NCBI GenBank assembly: GCA_944472155.2
Contig: OX235272.1
Span: forward strand, 13,252,354 to 13,316,353
Source of the DNA: Trichobilharzia szidati
Taxonomy: Eukaryota > Platyhelminthes > Trematoda > Strigeidida > Schistosomatidae
Length of the DNA: 64,000 bases
Direction: 5' to 3'
Part shown: positions 22,876-32,044 of the stretch, one piece after another
Layout: every line of letters begins with the position of its first letter
How positions within the stretch are numbered: the stretch's first letter is position 1
Position numbers and translations under genes: made by a program
The notes under the pieces: model-generated
Told to the model about the DNA's origin: nothing
Databases searched by the model: none
What the model saw: the letters and a program-made list of their open reading frames with translations, nothing else

Positions 22876-23150
22876 GGGATTTAGTTGATTGGTTACAGGA
22901 TTTCATCATGAGCTGACATTGGTTACAGAACCATTGGAAAACCTGGGAGTACTGAACAGCTGTTTCGTCCTAGTTTGGGACTCTTCAGCAGTACGCGCCC
23001 ACCGGGGTTCGAACCCAGGGCCTTCTGGTTACGAGGCGAGCTAGCTCGTATACCATTAAGCCACTGGGACCCGATCCGATGGCCAGCCCATGAATTCTAA
23101 TTTCTGCCAATTCACGACATAGCACAACCGCTAGCCAATTTCTTAATGGA
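22876..23150 (-). mobile_element. Hammerhead/tRNA-like element, copy d, one-armed
   Basis: Starts near AGTTGATTGGTTACAGGATT on the outer side and reads inward through GAGCTGACATTGGTTACAG. On the minus strand it contains box B GGGTTCGAACC at about 23010, the box A region near 23060, and a hammerhead with all core residues in place (entered separately). The second inverted arm is absent, so this copy is truncated at the inner side near 23150. Confidence 0.75.
22949..22994 (-). ncRNA. Hammerhead ribozyme, core apparently intact
   Basis: Read on the minus strand: stem I strand GUACUG (22994-22989), core CUGAAGA (22988-22982), stem II GUCC/GGAC closed by a 7 nt loop, core GAAA (22966-22963), very short stem III ACAGCUGU (a palindrome without a loop), then U at the cleavage position and stem I partner CAGUAC (22954-22949). 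All invariant positions of the type I hammerhead are present. The expected cut is between 22955 and 22954, after GUU rather than the commoner GUC. The loopless stem III, as in Sm-alpha and newt satellite ribozymes, suggests the active form is a dimer or depends on loop contacts. Confidence 0.7.
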
Positions 23151-23519
23151 TTGATTGACCATATCCCTAAATCCTTTGCAGCAGCCTGATCCCTATGTCA
23201 GCTAATATTGCTCAAATGGCTTGGCCTACGTAACACGCGTGTGTGTGTCTTTACAATTTCACCAATCGATGCAGCTTCACAACTGAATCCAGATTATTTC
23301 AAATTATGTGTAATTTACTGTAAGACTAGATGTTGTTTTTATTCTCCAAAGAAATCTTTAAATTAAGCTTAAGGTAGACACGGCTTACCACTAAAACTTC
23401 CTAAATTTAAGTTCACTGTTAATAAAATTGTCACTGTTAATTGATTTGTACTGTAAAGAAGAGTTGAAACTGATATGTATATATTTAATGCTGATTTTTG
23501 AAACATTCCATATTTATTA

Positions 23520-24110
23520 CTATTATTATTATTGTTCCCTTGGGTTCCTAGTAGAACATAGCGCTTCAACTGCACGTCTGCACTTGCTTCTGTCTTCTGC
23601 CATACTTTTCACTTGCATCCATGTTATTCCAAACTGTTTCAACTCCTCTTCACATGATCTCCTCCATGTCACCCTTGGACGTCCCACTCGTCGCTTCCCT
23701 TTCGGGTTCCACTCGAGCGTTGGTCCGACGCACGATATCACCCAGTGGCCTCCTCAGCGAATGAGTGTCCAATCCATCTCCACTTTCTAATGCATATTTG
23801 TTGAGCGATTGCTTCTTGTTTTGTTTCTTCCCATAGCTTCTTGTTTGTGATTCTTTCCGGCGGACATCTGATCTTCAGTATAGAGCCAGCGAAGACAATT
23901 AGTTGTTGATAAAGGTGTGCAACAGGCTGTTGGAAATACTCATTCTTTATGACCCGCCTCTAAGTTTCTGATCCATCCGTATAGAAGAACTGACTGACTT
24001 GACGTTTGTATTGGAAATCCGAATTTTGTTGTTGATGTTGAGGAGTGACGAAGATTTCCAGATTGGTTTCAGGTTGATGTGTTTCCAGCCTTCCGGATTC
24101 CATATTTAAA
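23520..24110 (-). mobile_element. RTE-A (SR2-like) LINE, 5'-truncated copy
   Basis: Minus strand. The 3' end is the tail motif GGAACCCAAGGGAACAATAA next to a TTATTATTATT run. Upstream, the frame 23741-23529 reads RRVGRPRVTWRRSCEEELKQ, and then AEDRSKCRRAVEAL, the C-terminal segment of this RTE lineage. The copy extends to about 24110, where NLKPIWKS-type coding sequence is still recognisable, and is truncated there. No RT core is retained. Confidence 0.75.
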
Positions 24111-24189
24111 TGTAGTAATATAATCAACTTAAAAAAGTGTACATTTTAATAGATTAAAATGTGGTTTGACTTTTAGTTAACGAATATCT

Positions 24190-24330
24190 CTTTAGTATTT
24201 AATTGGTGGGTGGGTAGTGACTAGCAGTGGAATCCAGGATGCGCATTTCGTCCTATTTGGGACTCGTCAGCTACTGGATGTACCTGCATTCCCCAGTGAG
24301 TCAGTGATTATGTTCCCACCGAGGCTCGAT
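24190..24330 (-). ncRNA. Sm-alpha-type repeat with hammerhead ribozyme
   Basis: On the minus strand the known schistosome Sm-alpha pattern appears: GGTACATCCAG, core CTGACGA (24270-24264), stem II GTCC/GGAC, core GAAA (24249-24246), TGCGCATC, then CTGGATTCCACTG. The predicted cut is between 24238 and 24237. Compared with the usual arrangement, three bases (TAG) are inserted between stem I (CCAG) and CUGACGA, which should disturb the junction. The upstream part (minus) contains a GAGCCTCGGTGGGAAC block that looks like remains of the Pol III promoter head. Confidence 0.75.
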
Positions 24331-24539
24331 TTGTTGTTAACTTTGATGAATAACAGGAATTTTTGCAGAAAAAGAAAAAAAATAGACGTATTAAACTGTA
24401 TGGTCTAACGTTCTCTCTCTCCCTATGGGTTCAGCAAGTGATAAACAGTCTAGAAGAAATTTACACTGATGTTTTTAAAAGCCAATAGTCTCACATTAAA
24501 ATTTCTGTGAGAATAAAATGAGTATATATATATATATTC

Positions 24540-24702
24540 TTTTTTTACCGGGTGAGGTTGCTAGCTGAATGCACAACGTTCTCTCTTTACTGGACTTACC
24601 GCCTTCTAAGCGAGTTTAAGATATGCGTTGGTTGGGTTGGGGGAGGGCGATCGATCCCCGAACCACGTGGGTGGGTGACGAATATTCTGCCACCGACTCA
24701 CA
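24540..24702 (-). mobile_element. SINE-R (tRNA-like head, RTE-derived body), partial
   Basis: Minus strand. The head GAGTCGGTGGCAGAATATTC leads to a box B region GGTTCGGGGATCGATC, followed by a diverged body ending in the CTAGCAACCTCACCC segment typical of this family. The RTE tail is missing. Related copies lie at 30103-30343, 34250-34470, 56713-56957 and 59585-59810. Confidence 0.6.
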
Positions 24703-25009
24703 AATAAAATGCGTAGATGCAGAATAATAATTAATACGTAGGCTGATATCAATTAGTTGCATTTCTTACGTCATGTACAAATATATTAAATGCCATATGA
24801 TTATTACTGTCTAAGGTGTGCGTGTGTGCCTTACACTTTTCCATAGAAATGGCTCATGTTGAAGACCATTATTTTGGTGTTATTGACATTGGATTAAGGT
24901 TAAGAAAAAGTTGTGAGTAGGGAATATTAATTTAGGTACATATATATTCTTTTCAAACAGAAATAGACTTATCGAATGGTGAATAGGAGTTTTTGAGTAA
25001 TTACATCTA

Positions 25010-25100
25010 ATAATAATAATAATAATTTGCTTCATCTGGAAACACTACTCATAATACAGATTGGAATTCCCAGCATTTGATGCAATATTGCGTCTAATGT
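25010..25100 (-). mobile_element. CR1-type LINE 3' tail fragment
   Basis: Complement of the CR1 tail seen at 42530-42597: the order AATTCCAATCTG, TATTATGAGTAGTG, CAGATGAAGCAAATTATT matches the usual ATTCCATACCTGTA..TACTGTTTGGAATAAAGC..ATTATTATT order. Only the last 90 bp are present, next to an (AAT)n run. Confidence 0.55.
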
Positions 25101-25120
25101 ACTCAAAAAAATCATGACAT

Positions 25121-26285
25121 CGTATATCTCCACCCTTCGACAGATTCTGGAACATAGAAATACTTAACGGAGTCCAACAGTCGTCATATTTCTTGACCTG
25201 GAAGCAGCATTCGACACCGTCGACTGAGAGGTACTATGATGATGTTTGGCTGTTTTAAATGGAAAATACATCACACTGATCAAGGCATTCTGCTCGAACT
25301 CATGCAGCCAGTTGAGAGCCTATGGAGAGTTGTCATCTGACAACTAGTGGTTTCTGTCAGGGATGCCTACTGTCCCCATTTCTGTTTAATTTCATCACAG
25401 ATGTACTAATGGACTTAGCTCTAACTGAATTCAACGACTCGGGGATTGATATGTTACCATCAAGGAATAATCTCGTTGACTTAGAATATGCAGATGATAT
25501 AGTCCTTCTAGGTGAGGACGCTGTCACCTTGAGTACCAGTAATCTTGGAATGTTTGGTTTGCCATTTGCTCCTGTAAAAGATGCTACAGGACTGCACTAC
25601 ATTGACTGACTCCTAGCGTAGAAATAGGGAGTGAACTGGTAGAGCGTGTTGACCACTTCACTTATTTGAAAAGTTGCATCAGCCAGCTCCAGCGGGTCGG
25701 TCGCTGACGAAATCTCAGCATGGATACAAAAGGCTGGTTTCGTATATGCCAATTTACGCCATCTCTGGAGTAGATGTGATATCCGTCTGTCGACCGAAGG
25801 GTGTGTGTAATGCCCAGCAGTACACTGAAGGTGGAAGACATGAAAAGACTAGCGGTCTTTGATCATAGGTGTCTGCGTTTTATCTCCCATGTTAGGTGGT
25901 ATAATCGTTTGAGCACTATTGAGGTTAGGCATCGAGTGCTAGATAAGGAGGGAAAATCAGTTGACGAGGTTGTGAAGGTACACCGATTGAGATAGTTAGG
26001 ATATGTGTTACGCATGCACGCCTAGCCATCGCCCTCCTCGACGGGCTGATATAGGATGGATCAGGTTGGAAAAGAGTTAGCTAGTGGTGGTCGAAACAAA
26101 ACATGGCCTCATCAGTCAATAAAATCCACAACAGTTAGTTTAGGCCAAGTAGGGAGGTGTAAACTTCCTGGTTGGGTTCCTCGAGATGGTAGGAACCAAT
26201 GGTCGGATATAATTGGTGGTATGGCTCAAAATAGGTCTCAATGGAGCAGATGCATTCACTCTTTATGATCTATCATATCCAATAA
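25121..26285 (+). pseudogene. RTE-B (SR3/Perere-3-like) LINE fragment
   Basis: Plus strand. RT motif A reads VVIFLDLEAAFDTVD near 25190; motif B reads SGFCQGCLLSPFLFNF (25345-25390), with Phe-Cys in place of Val-Arg; the catalytic box reads LEYADDIVLLGEDA (25480-25520). Later frames contain FDHRCLRFISHVRWYN and then RHRVLDKEG, and the tail resembles the LGYVLRMH block. Several stops and shifts separate these pieces. The 3' end is near the AATAAAACTC at about 26281. This is the best preserved RT core of this lineage here, but it cannot make a complete enzyme. Confidence 0.8.
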
Positions 26286-26339
26286 AACTCTATTGTTCTT
26301 GCATATCACTATTTCTTTTGCCTCATATTTCTGTTTATT

Positions 26340-26425
26340 ATTTCTGGACAAGAACAACAACAACAGACAACGACCAGCCAGCATAAATGGAAGGAACCTG
26401 AAAGAAACAACCTCCTTCACCAACC
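26340..26425 (+). mobile_element. Short RTE-A (subtype b) fragment
   Basis: ACAACAACAACAGACAAC is followed by AGCCAGCATAAATGGAAGG and ACCTGAAAGAAACAACCTCC, identical in order to the RTE-A subtype b copies at about 31160, 51885 and 58745. Only about 85 bp remain. Confidence 0.65.
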
Positions 26426-27105
26426 GACCTGTTGGTGTTGAGATGACTTCACTCTGGTTGGTGGTAAACACTAGTACTTGACGTGAGTGGCTTCTAGCTG
26501 AGCAGTTCGGTGGTAGTCCACAGTAACGCTAACCTTCAACCTCATTTTGGGATTGAATCCAGCACTGTCAGGTTTCATATGAAACCATTCAGGAAAAGGT
26601 TTCAAATCCGATGGTCAATCCTTTCAAATTTAACAATGCGATTCTGTCAATAAACTTAATCTTCTGAACATCATTTTCAGTTTAAGCTTATTAAAAAAAA
26701 CTTAGTAGGGTCATTTACACTTGAATTAAAACTACTAAACGTGTACAAGGTGAATAACACATGTGACCAGTGTTATTATTATTATTACTATTCGAGTTTA
26801 TGGTTTTAAGTAACTCATTAATCTGTGTGTGACCTGACACCGGTTGAAGAACCAGTGGAACGTTTCATTGTCTATGTGTCATGGTCACACCTACCTATAA
26901 ATAGTCTGCAAAAGTTAAACCTTAGCGATCCGTGAGTAGAAGCTATCTAATAACTTTGAAGCTACAACTCAATTAAAACAGATGAGAATTTAATTCGAAG
27001 ATAGAACAGATTTTCGAAAAAAGACAACAACAAAAAATGATGAATGTATTTAACAGGATACTGTTCTTTTACATGTTACAAGAATAACTCTCAGTTCGCT
27101 ATTTG
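26426..27105. other. No recognised gene
   Basis: AT-rich non-coding sequence between RTE remnants. No named feature. Confidence 0.35.
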
Positions 27106-27880
27106 GAGTGGGCTAGTTTCGCGTATGCCAGTTTTCGCCGTCTCTGGCTTAGTAGACGTGATATCCGACTATCGACCAAAGGGCGTGTGTGCTGCTCATC
27201 AGTCCGCTCCGTCCTACTTTATGGCTGGCTGTGAGACCTGGCCATTGAGAGTGAAAGACATGAAAAGGCTGCCTAGCTGTCTTTGATCATAGGTGTTTGC
27301 GTTCTATCTCTCGTGTGAAGTGGTATAATAAGGTGAGCAATATTGAGGTTAGGCATCGGTCGAGTGCTAGGTAAGGGAAATCAATCGACGAGACTGTAAA
27401 GTTACACCGATTGAGATGGTTAGGACATGTGTTACGAATGAATGCCTAGTCATCGCCTTCCTCGACAATGGGCAATGTTAGCTGATATAAGGTCAGGCTG
27501 GAAAAGAGCTAGCGGCGGTCAAACCAAAACATGGCTTCACCAGTCAATGAAATCTACAACAGTTAGTCTAAGCCAGCCAGCCACGCAGGAAGGTGTAGAC
27601 TGGCTTCCTGACTGGTTGGGGTCCTCGGGACGGTAAACACCAATGAAGGCTGGAAACAATTGGTGACATGGCTCAACATCGTTGTCAATGGTTGGCGCAT
27701 ATGCATCCACTCCTTGTGACTTATAACACCCAATGAAACTGTTTTGTTCTCCGTTATTACTATTCCTTTGTGTCACACCTCTGTTTACTGTCTATACTAT
27801 GCATTTCTCCTACTTTCTTCTCTTGCTTTGTGTGCTACATTGAGGGAGAGTGGCGACTTGAACTGCCGCACATATGTGCA
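27106..27880 (+). pseudogene. RTE-B LINE 3' fragment
   Basis: Plus strand. Broken frames match the same region as 25740-26285: VDVISDYRPKGVC, then FMAGCETWPLRVKDMKRL, then a RLRWLGHVLRM segment near 27415-27440 and a KTWLHQSMKS block. It continues to the 3' tail with TTTGTGTGCTACATTGAG and GACTTGAACTGCCGCAC, shared with the copy at 33630-34000. No RT core is present. Confidence 0.7.
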
Positions 27881-28553
27881 AAGTTCTATGTCGAAAACAG
27901 ACAGACAATCTGAGTATATGTCCACGAGTGACTTGAAACCGACAGTGTATGTATGGTCATGTTACCTCCACAAGGTAACCGAATTCATTGGCTGGTTGGT
28001 CACTTGGGAATAAATGTCGATGTTGAATAAATTCCCTGCGGTGGAGTTTACAATGTGTTCACGAGGTTATGCAACCCACTGTCACAGTGTAATTTCGACT
28101 GATGTGTTGGCTAGTTAAGGGTGCGTGGTCAATAGGATGCTAGAATATGTCAATAGTAAGGTCTCTAACTGCAATAATGAATGAAGAAGATTTGAATTCT
28201 CTGATCGGGGTGTCAATTCTTTCCAAGTTGCAAATATATAACAGCTGACGAGTGCCAACAGAGACGCGAAACTTCTTCTAGAAAGATGGTTATCAACGCA
28301 AAACTGGTAGCGGACGTCAATAATATTGAAGTCAATTTATTCTGTACGCTAAAAATTCGGTCGGTGCCTCCAGAACACATGGTCATTAGTGCACTCATAA
28401 GCTTGAATTGTAATAGTGTAACTTGGCCAAATAATCAATAGTGCTATGCTTATATCATTGTCAGTAGGCCTGGTCGAATCTACTCTATACATTGAGTAGC
28501 TTTCATTTTCTTCGAATTTAATGATATTCATCTCACTTTGATAGTTTAAACAA
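27881..28553. other. No recognised gene
   Basis: Ordinary AT-rich sequence with short frames on both strands, none with a recognisable motif. Confidence 0.35.
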
Positions 28554-29320
28554 TTAAGTGCTACTCCAAATGATAGATAAGACTCCCTCGGTGTGTATGT
28601 GATTATCCTCTGGGTGACCGGAGTAGATCACTGACTCACCCGTTGACAATTTGGTGAGTCCATTCCCGTTCCATCTGCTTTCACATATCCCCAGTACTTG
28701 AATTCCGTATCTTTTCATTTCGTTTGCGATCTGGGCAATCTCGTACATGGTGCGGACATTCCATGTCCCCATACAGACTTTTTCTTTTGGAGCAAGGAGA
28801 TTCATCGTGCTGAAGTTTCTGTAACAGCTTTGTTTACTGGGTGGGGTTGCTAGCCTCACGCCTGAGAAGGGGAGGGAGAAAAGGTTAGTGTTGCGTGACC
28901 ACAGAGCCCAGGGGACAACTGCTTGAGGCTGGTCACACGCGGCCTGTTTTTGGTTGTTCTTTCTTTGGTGTGTCTCAGTAGCATATTTATCACTTCTGCC
29001 CTGCGACACAGCAGCAGGAAGCGCGGTCGTTGTTAATCCGGGCCCCAACCGATCCGGCATAATATTTTGTGAGTTTGTTTGAGTCATAGTATTGGATTGG
29101 GTAGCTGCTTTTTGTCTAACCGCTATCCAAATAACCTTTCTGGCATGGTAGGACCTACAGGAACGTAAGTTCCAGCCAGTGTAGCTCGTTGGGTCATTGC
29201 GATATGCAAGCCCGACCACCACGTCAAGGTAGCAGCTATCGGTCGGGGGTACATGTGAATGCTCCTCTGTTTCCTAACTAAATTAAGGAAATGTGAATTA
29301 GTAGTCGATGGCAACAACTG
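28554..29320 (-). pseudogene. RTE 5' region and start of endonuclease, truncated
   Basis: A minus-strand open frame of 222 codons (29222-28554) has about 135 residues without known domain, including RLGPGLTTTALPAAVSQG. It then enters an APE-type endonuclease: KVCMGTWNVRTMYEIAQ, LGICESRWNGNG and YSGHPEDNHIHTEGV. The frame then breaks off, losing the rest of the endonuclease and the whole RT. The segment at about 28835-28870 also contains the TTGCTAGCCTCACGCC motif shared with the SINE-R body. It is a 3'-truncated or rearranged LINE, unusual for target-primed elements, which normally lose their 5' ends. Confidence 0.75.
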
Positions 29321-29704
29321 TAGCTGTCTAGTCTAGTCCTAAGTGTTGAAAACTGAGTTCACTATGTTGAGTAACTGTGTGATATCGAATACTGAATCTG
29401 TATGTGTAGATAAGAAATGAGTTATTTCTGTATAATGATGCTCACATAATGTTTGAATAGGGAACTTTTACTACAGTAAAATCTTTTGAACAACAGTTTC
29501 CGTTAAAAATGCCAAATGAATATATCTGTAGTACAGCGCAAGGCTGAGAGAAGCCAGAATTTCTGTGGATTTTATCCACAAGTGTATTGAGATAAACCGG
29601 TATCCAAAGTAATCTGAACAGGTTATATTGAAAGAAGCTTTCAGACATTGATAACTGTAAATCAGTGTTCACTAACCAACTTAATTTAATAATGAAACAT
29701 TAAA
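29321..29704. other. No recognised gene
   Basis: Spacer between an RTE remnant and a hammerhead/tRNA-like element. A frame at 29442-29672 (minus) shows no motif. Confidence 0.3.
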
Positions 29705-30080
29705 AACAACGGTGAATGTCATGAGCTGACATTGGTTAGAGAACCATTGGAAAACCAGTTGGGAGTACTGCAGAGCTGTTTCATCGGCCTAGTTTGGGAC
29801 TCTTCATATCAGTACGTACCCACCGCTAGGTTAAAAGGATGGCGAGCTCGTAGACCATTAAGACACTGGGACCCGACCCAATGGCCAGCCCATGCATTCT
29901 AACTTCTACCAATTCATGGCATAGCGCTATCACGTCACAATGTCTTCTTCGATGAATTACTGCCTCACCTTCAATCTGCTGCACTCTACCGATCATGACC
30001 CCAGGTTTTCCAGCGGTTCTCTAACCAATGTCAGCGCATGATTTAAAATCCAGTAAGTAACCAATCAATCAAATCCCTAA
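29705..30080 (-). mobile_element. Two-armed hammerhead/tRNA-like element, copy e
   Basis: Left arm: GTCATGAGCTGACATTGG and AGAGAACCATTGGAAAACC. Right arm: GGTTTTCCAGCGGTTCTC and CCAATGTCAGCGCATGAT, its complement, ending in AATCAATCAAATCCCT. Between the arms, read on the minus strand, are the GAGGCAGTAATTCATCGAAG block, a box A region near 29870 and a degraded box B. The left-arm ribozyme has an insertion in the GGAC side of stem II and a damaged CUGA box (GATATGAAGAG), so it should be inactive. The right arm has lost most of its ribozyme. Confidence 0.7.
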
Positions 30081-30085
30081 ACAGT

Positions 30086-30360
30086 TCATTCTTGAAAAAC
30101 TGTTTTTTTTTTTATCCTTCACGTTCCCCAATGGAATATAGGGCTTCGAGCTAGTGGCTTGAAGTTTCTGTAGCAGTATTTAATTTTTACAGGATGGGGT
30201 TGCTAGCCTCATGCCCACCCAACCTTTCCTCTTCAGCAGCGTTATTCCTGGCTTAGCGAGGTAAAGGAGTGCGTCTGTGGCCGGGGATTGAACCCCGGAC
30301 CATGTGCATGGTTGGCGAGCGTCCTAACCGCTATGCCACCGACTCATTCTTGAAAAACTG
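30086..30360 (-). mobile_element. SINE-R with 17 bp target-site duplication
   Basis: Body 30103-30343, minus strand, flanked by perfect direct repeats TCATTCTTGAAAAACTG at 30086-30102 and 30344-30360. The head reads GGTGGCATAGCGGTTAGGAC, with box B-like GGGTTCAATCCC. The middle reads GGCTAGCAACCCCATCCTG and then GCTACAGAAACTTCAA, which is also found in the 5' region of RTE-A near 38270-38320. The end GAAGCCCTATATTCCATTGG resembles the RTE-A 3' tail. An 11 bp A/T run adjoins the 3' duplication. This is a clean insertion of a non-autonomous element by LINE machinery, presumably RTE-A. Confidence 0.9.
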
Positions 30361-30949
30361 CTATAAATATGAAAATACTGTGAAATAAATTATCACTATC
30401 TACCTATCTACATCTGTGAATCATCTTTTTTTTAAAACTATTATCTTTAATTAGAAGTTCAATGACATCTTTCTGTATTAAGAAGAATTTCTAAAAATGA
30501 ATTTTTTTGTATTCTATGTGTACATATAACACAAACATCATATTCATTGTTTATTGACGATCGAAAACAAAGTTCATTATTTAAACAAATGTCATGATTA
30601 TAGGTCAAGTTCATTGTATTTATTTTTATTCAAAAGAAAATATAAAAAAATTAGAAAAATATTATTTTAACACTGTAAAAATAAATTCTGTAATGAACTC
30701 TTTCATAGGTCATTCAGCAGTCTACCACAGTTTAAAACGAAAATATTTTTTTTCTTATTTGTTTGTTTGATATCTTCTATATGAGATTTATTAAATTGTG
30801 AAATAGTTTTAGAGTCATAGAACACGAATAATAATAATAATAATTAAAAATAAAGAAAGAAGTAGACTTTGACTTAATGATTATTTCTAAATGTTACTTT
30901 ACAAGGATTCCATTTAAATTTCAAGTCACACGATTTATTGATGTCAATC
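30361..30949. other. AT-rich non-coding DNA
   Basis: Very AT-rich, with an (AAT)n run near 30828-30845. No gene is visible. Confidence 0.4.
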
Positions 30950-31960
30950 AAGGAAACAGGCATAAAATGGACTGACACAAAAGGAGACTTGGAGGATCTG
31001 GACTTCGCCCGCCGATGATCATATATGTCTGATGATTTCCCACAATCTCGAAGATATGCAAGTGAAAATCAACAAGCTGGCGATAGAAAAAGCATCCAGA
31101 GAACATAGGATTTCCTTCAGGTGAACACAGAAAAAACAGAGGTGATGAAGTTTCCTGGACAACACACCACCAACAGCAACAACAACAACAGACAACAATC
31201 AGCCAGCATAAATGGAAGGAACCTGAAAGAAACAACCTCCTTCACCAACAAACCTGAGAAGCATCGCTTCAACTACAGGCGCAGGGAATTGACGAGGATA
31301 TCAAAGCAGCGAGGATCGGGAAAGCAAGACAAGCTTTCACTACTCTCAAGTCTGTGTGCAGGAGGTCAACAGCCCTACACAGTCAGCATCAAAACGAAGA
31401 TGAGATCCGGATTTTCAACTCCAATGTGAAGTCAGTCAGTGCTACTCACTATACGGATGGATCAGAGACTTGCACTGAGCGTCATAAAGACCATCTCAAA
31501 CAAACTACAGACCTTCATTAACAGCTAGTTGTCTTCGCTCAATACCACTCAAGATCAGATGGCCGGCCGGCCAGAAGAGATCAGTAACAGAGAGGGATCT
31601 CTGGCAATGAGCGAACCAACCAACTCAGCAGGAACCGATTGTGAAAGAAATAGGCAGGTAGGAAGAAATGGAGATGGATTGATTGGCTGGCCATACTCTG
31701 AGGAAACAAACCGTCAATGGAATGACTTCACTAGACAAGCCATTGCTCGAGTGTAACCCGACTGTATTGGAATCGGCGAGTTGGTGGTGAGTGCGAGGGT
31801 GGGTGACTTGGAGGAAGTGATGTGAAGAGGAGATGAAAGCGTGTGGGCAGACTTGGAGCGAGGTGAAGACTGTAGCAGAGAACCGAAGGCGATGGAGACG
31901 CACGGCTGAAGCCATATGTTCCGCTAGGAATTAAGGAAGCAATAGTACAATAATAATAAA
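30950..31960 (+). mobile_element. RTE-A subtype b LINE, 5'-truncated
   Basis: Plus strand. It starts in the segment after RT motif B (KWTDTKGDLEDLDFAR, with the catalytic box disrupted), then VNTEKTEVMKFPGQH, a CAA-rich stretch, and INGRNLKETTSFTNKP. The C-terminal part around 31590-31760 ends with DFTRQAIARV. The 3' tail is GTTCCGCTAGGAATTAAGGA followed by an (AAT)n run. Copies of the same subtype are at 51830-52655, 58600-59495 and 63170-63580. Confidence 0.75.
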
Positions 31961-32044
31961 GAACCTATATAAAAGCCGGAGAATAGTGAACAGAAATACG
32001 CACCGCATGACACCACTGGAGATTATTACAAAATAACTTCTGAC

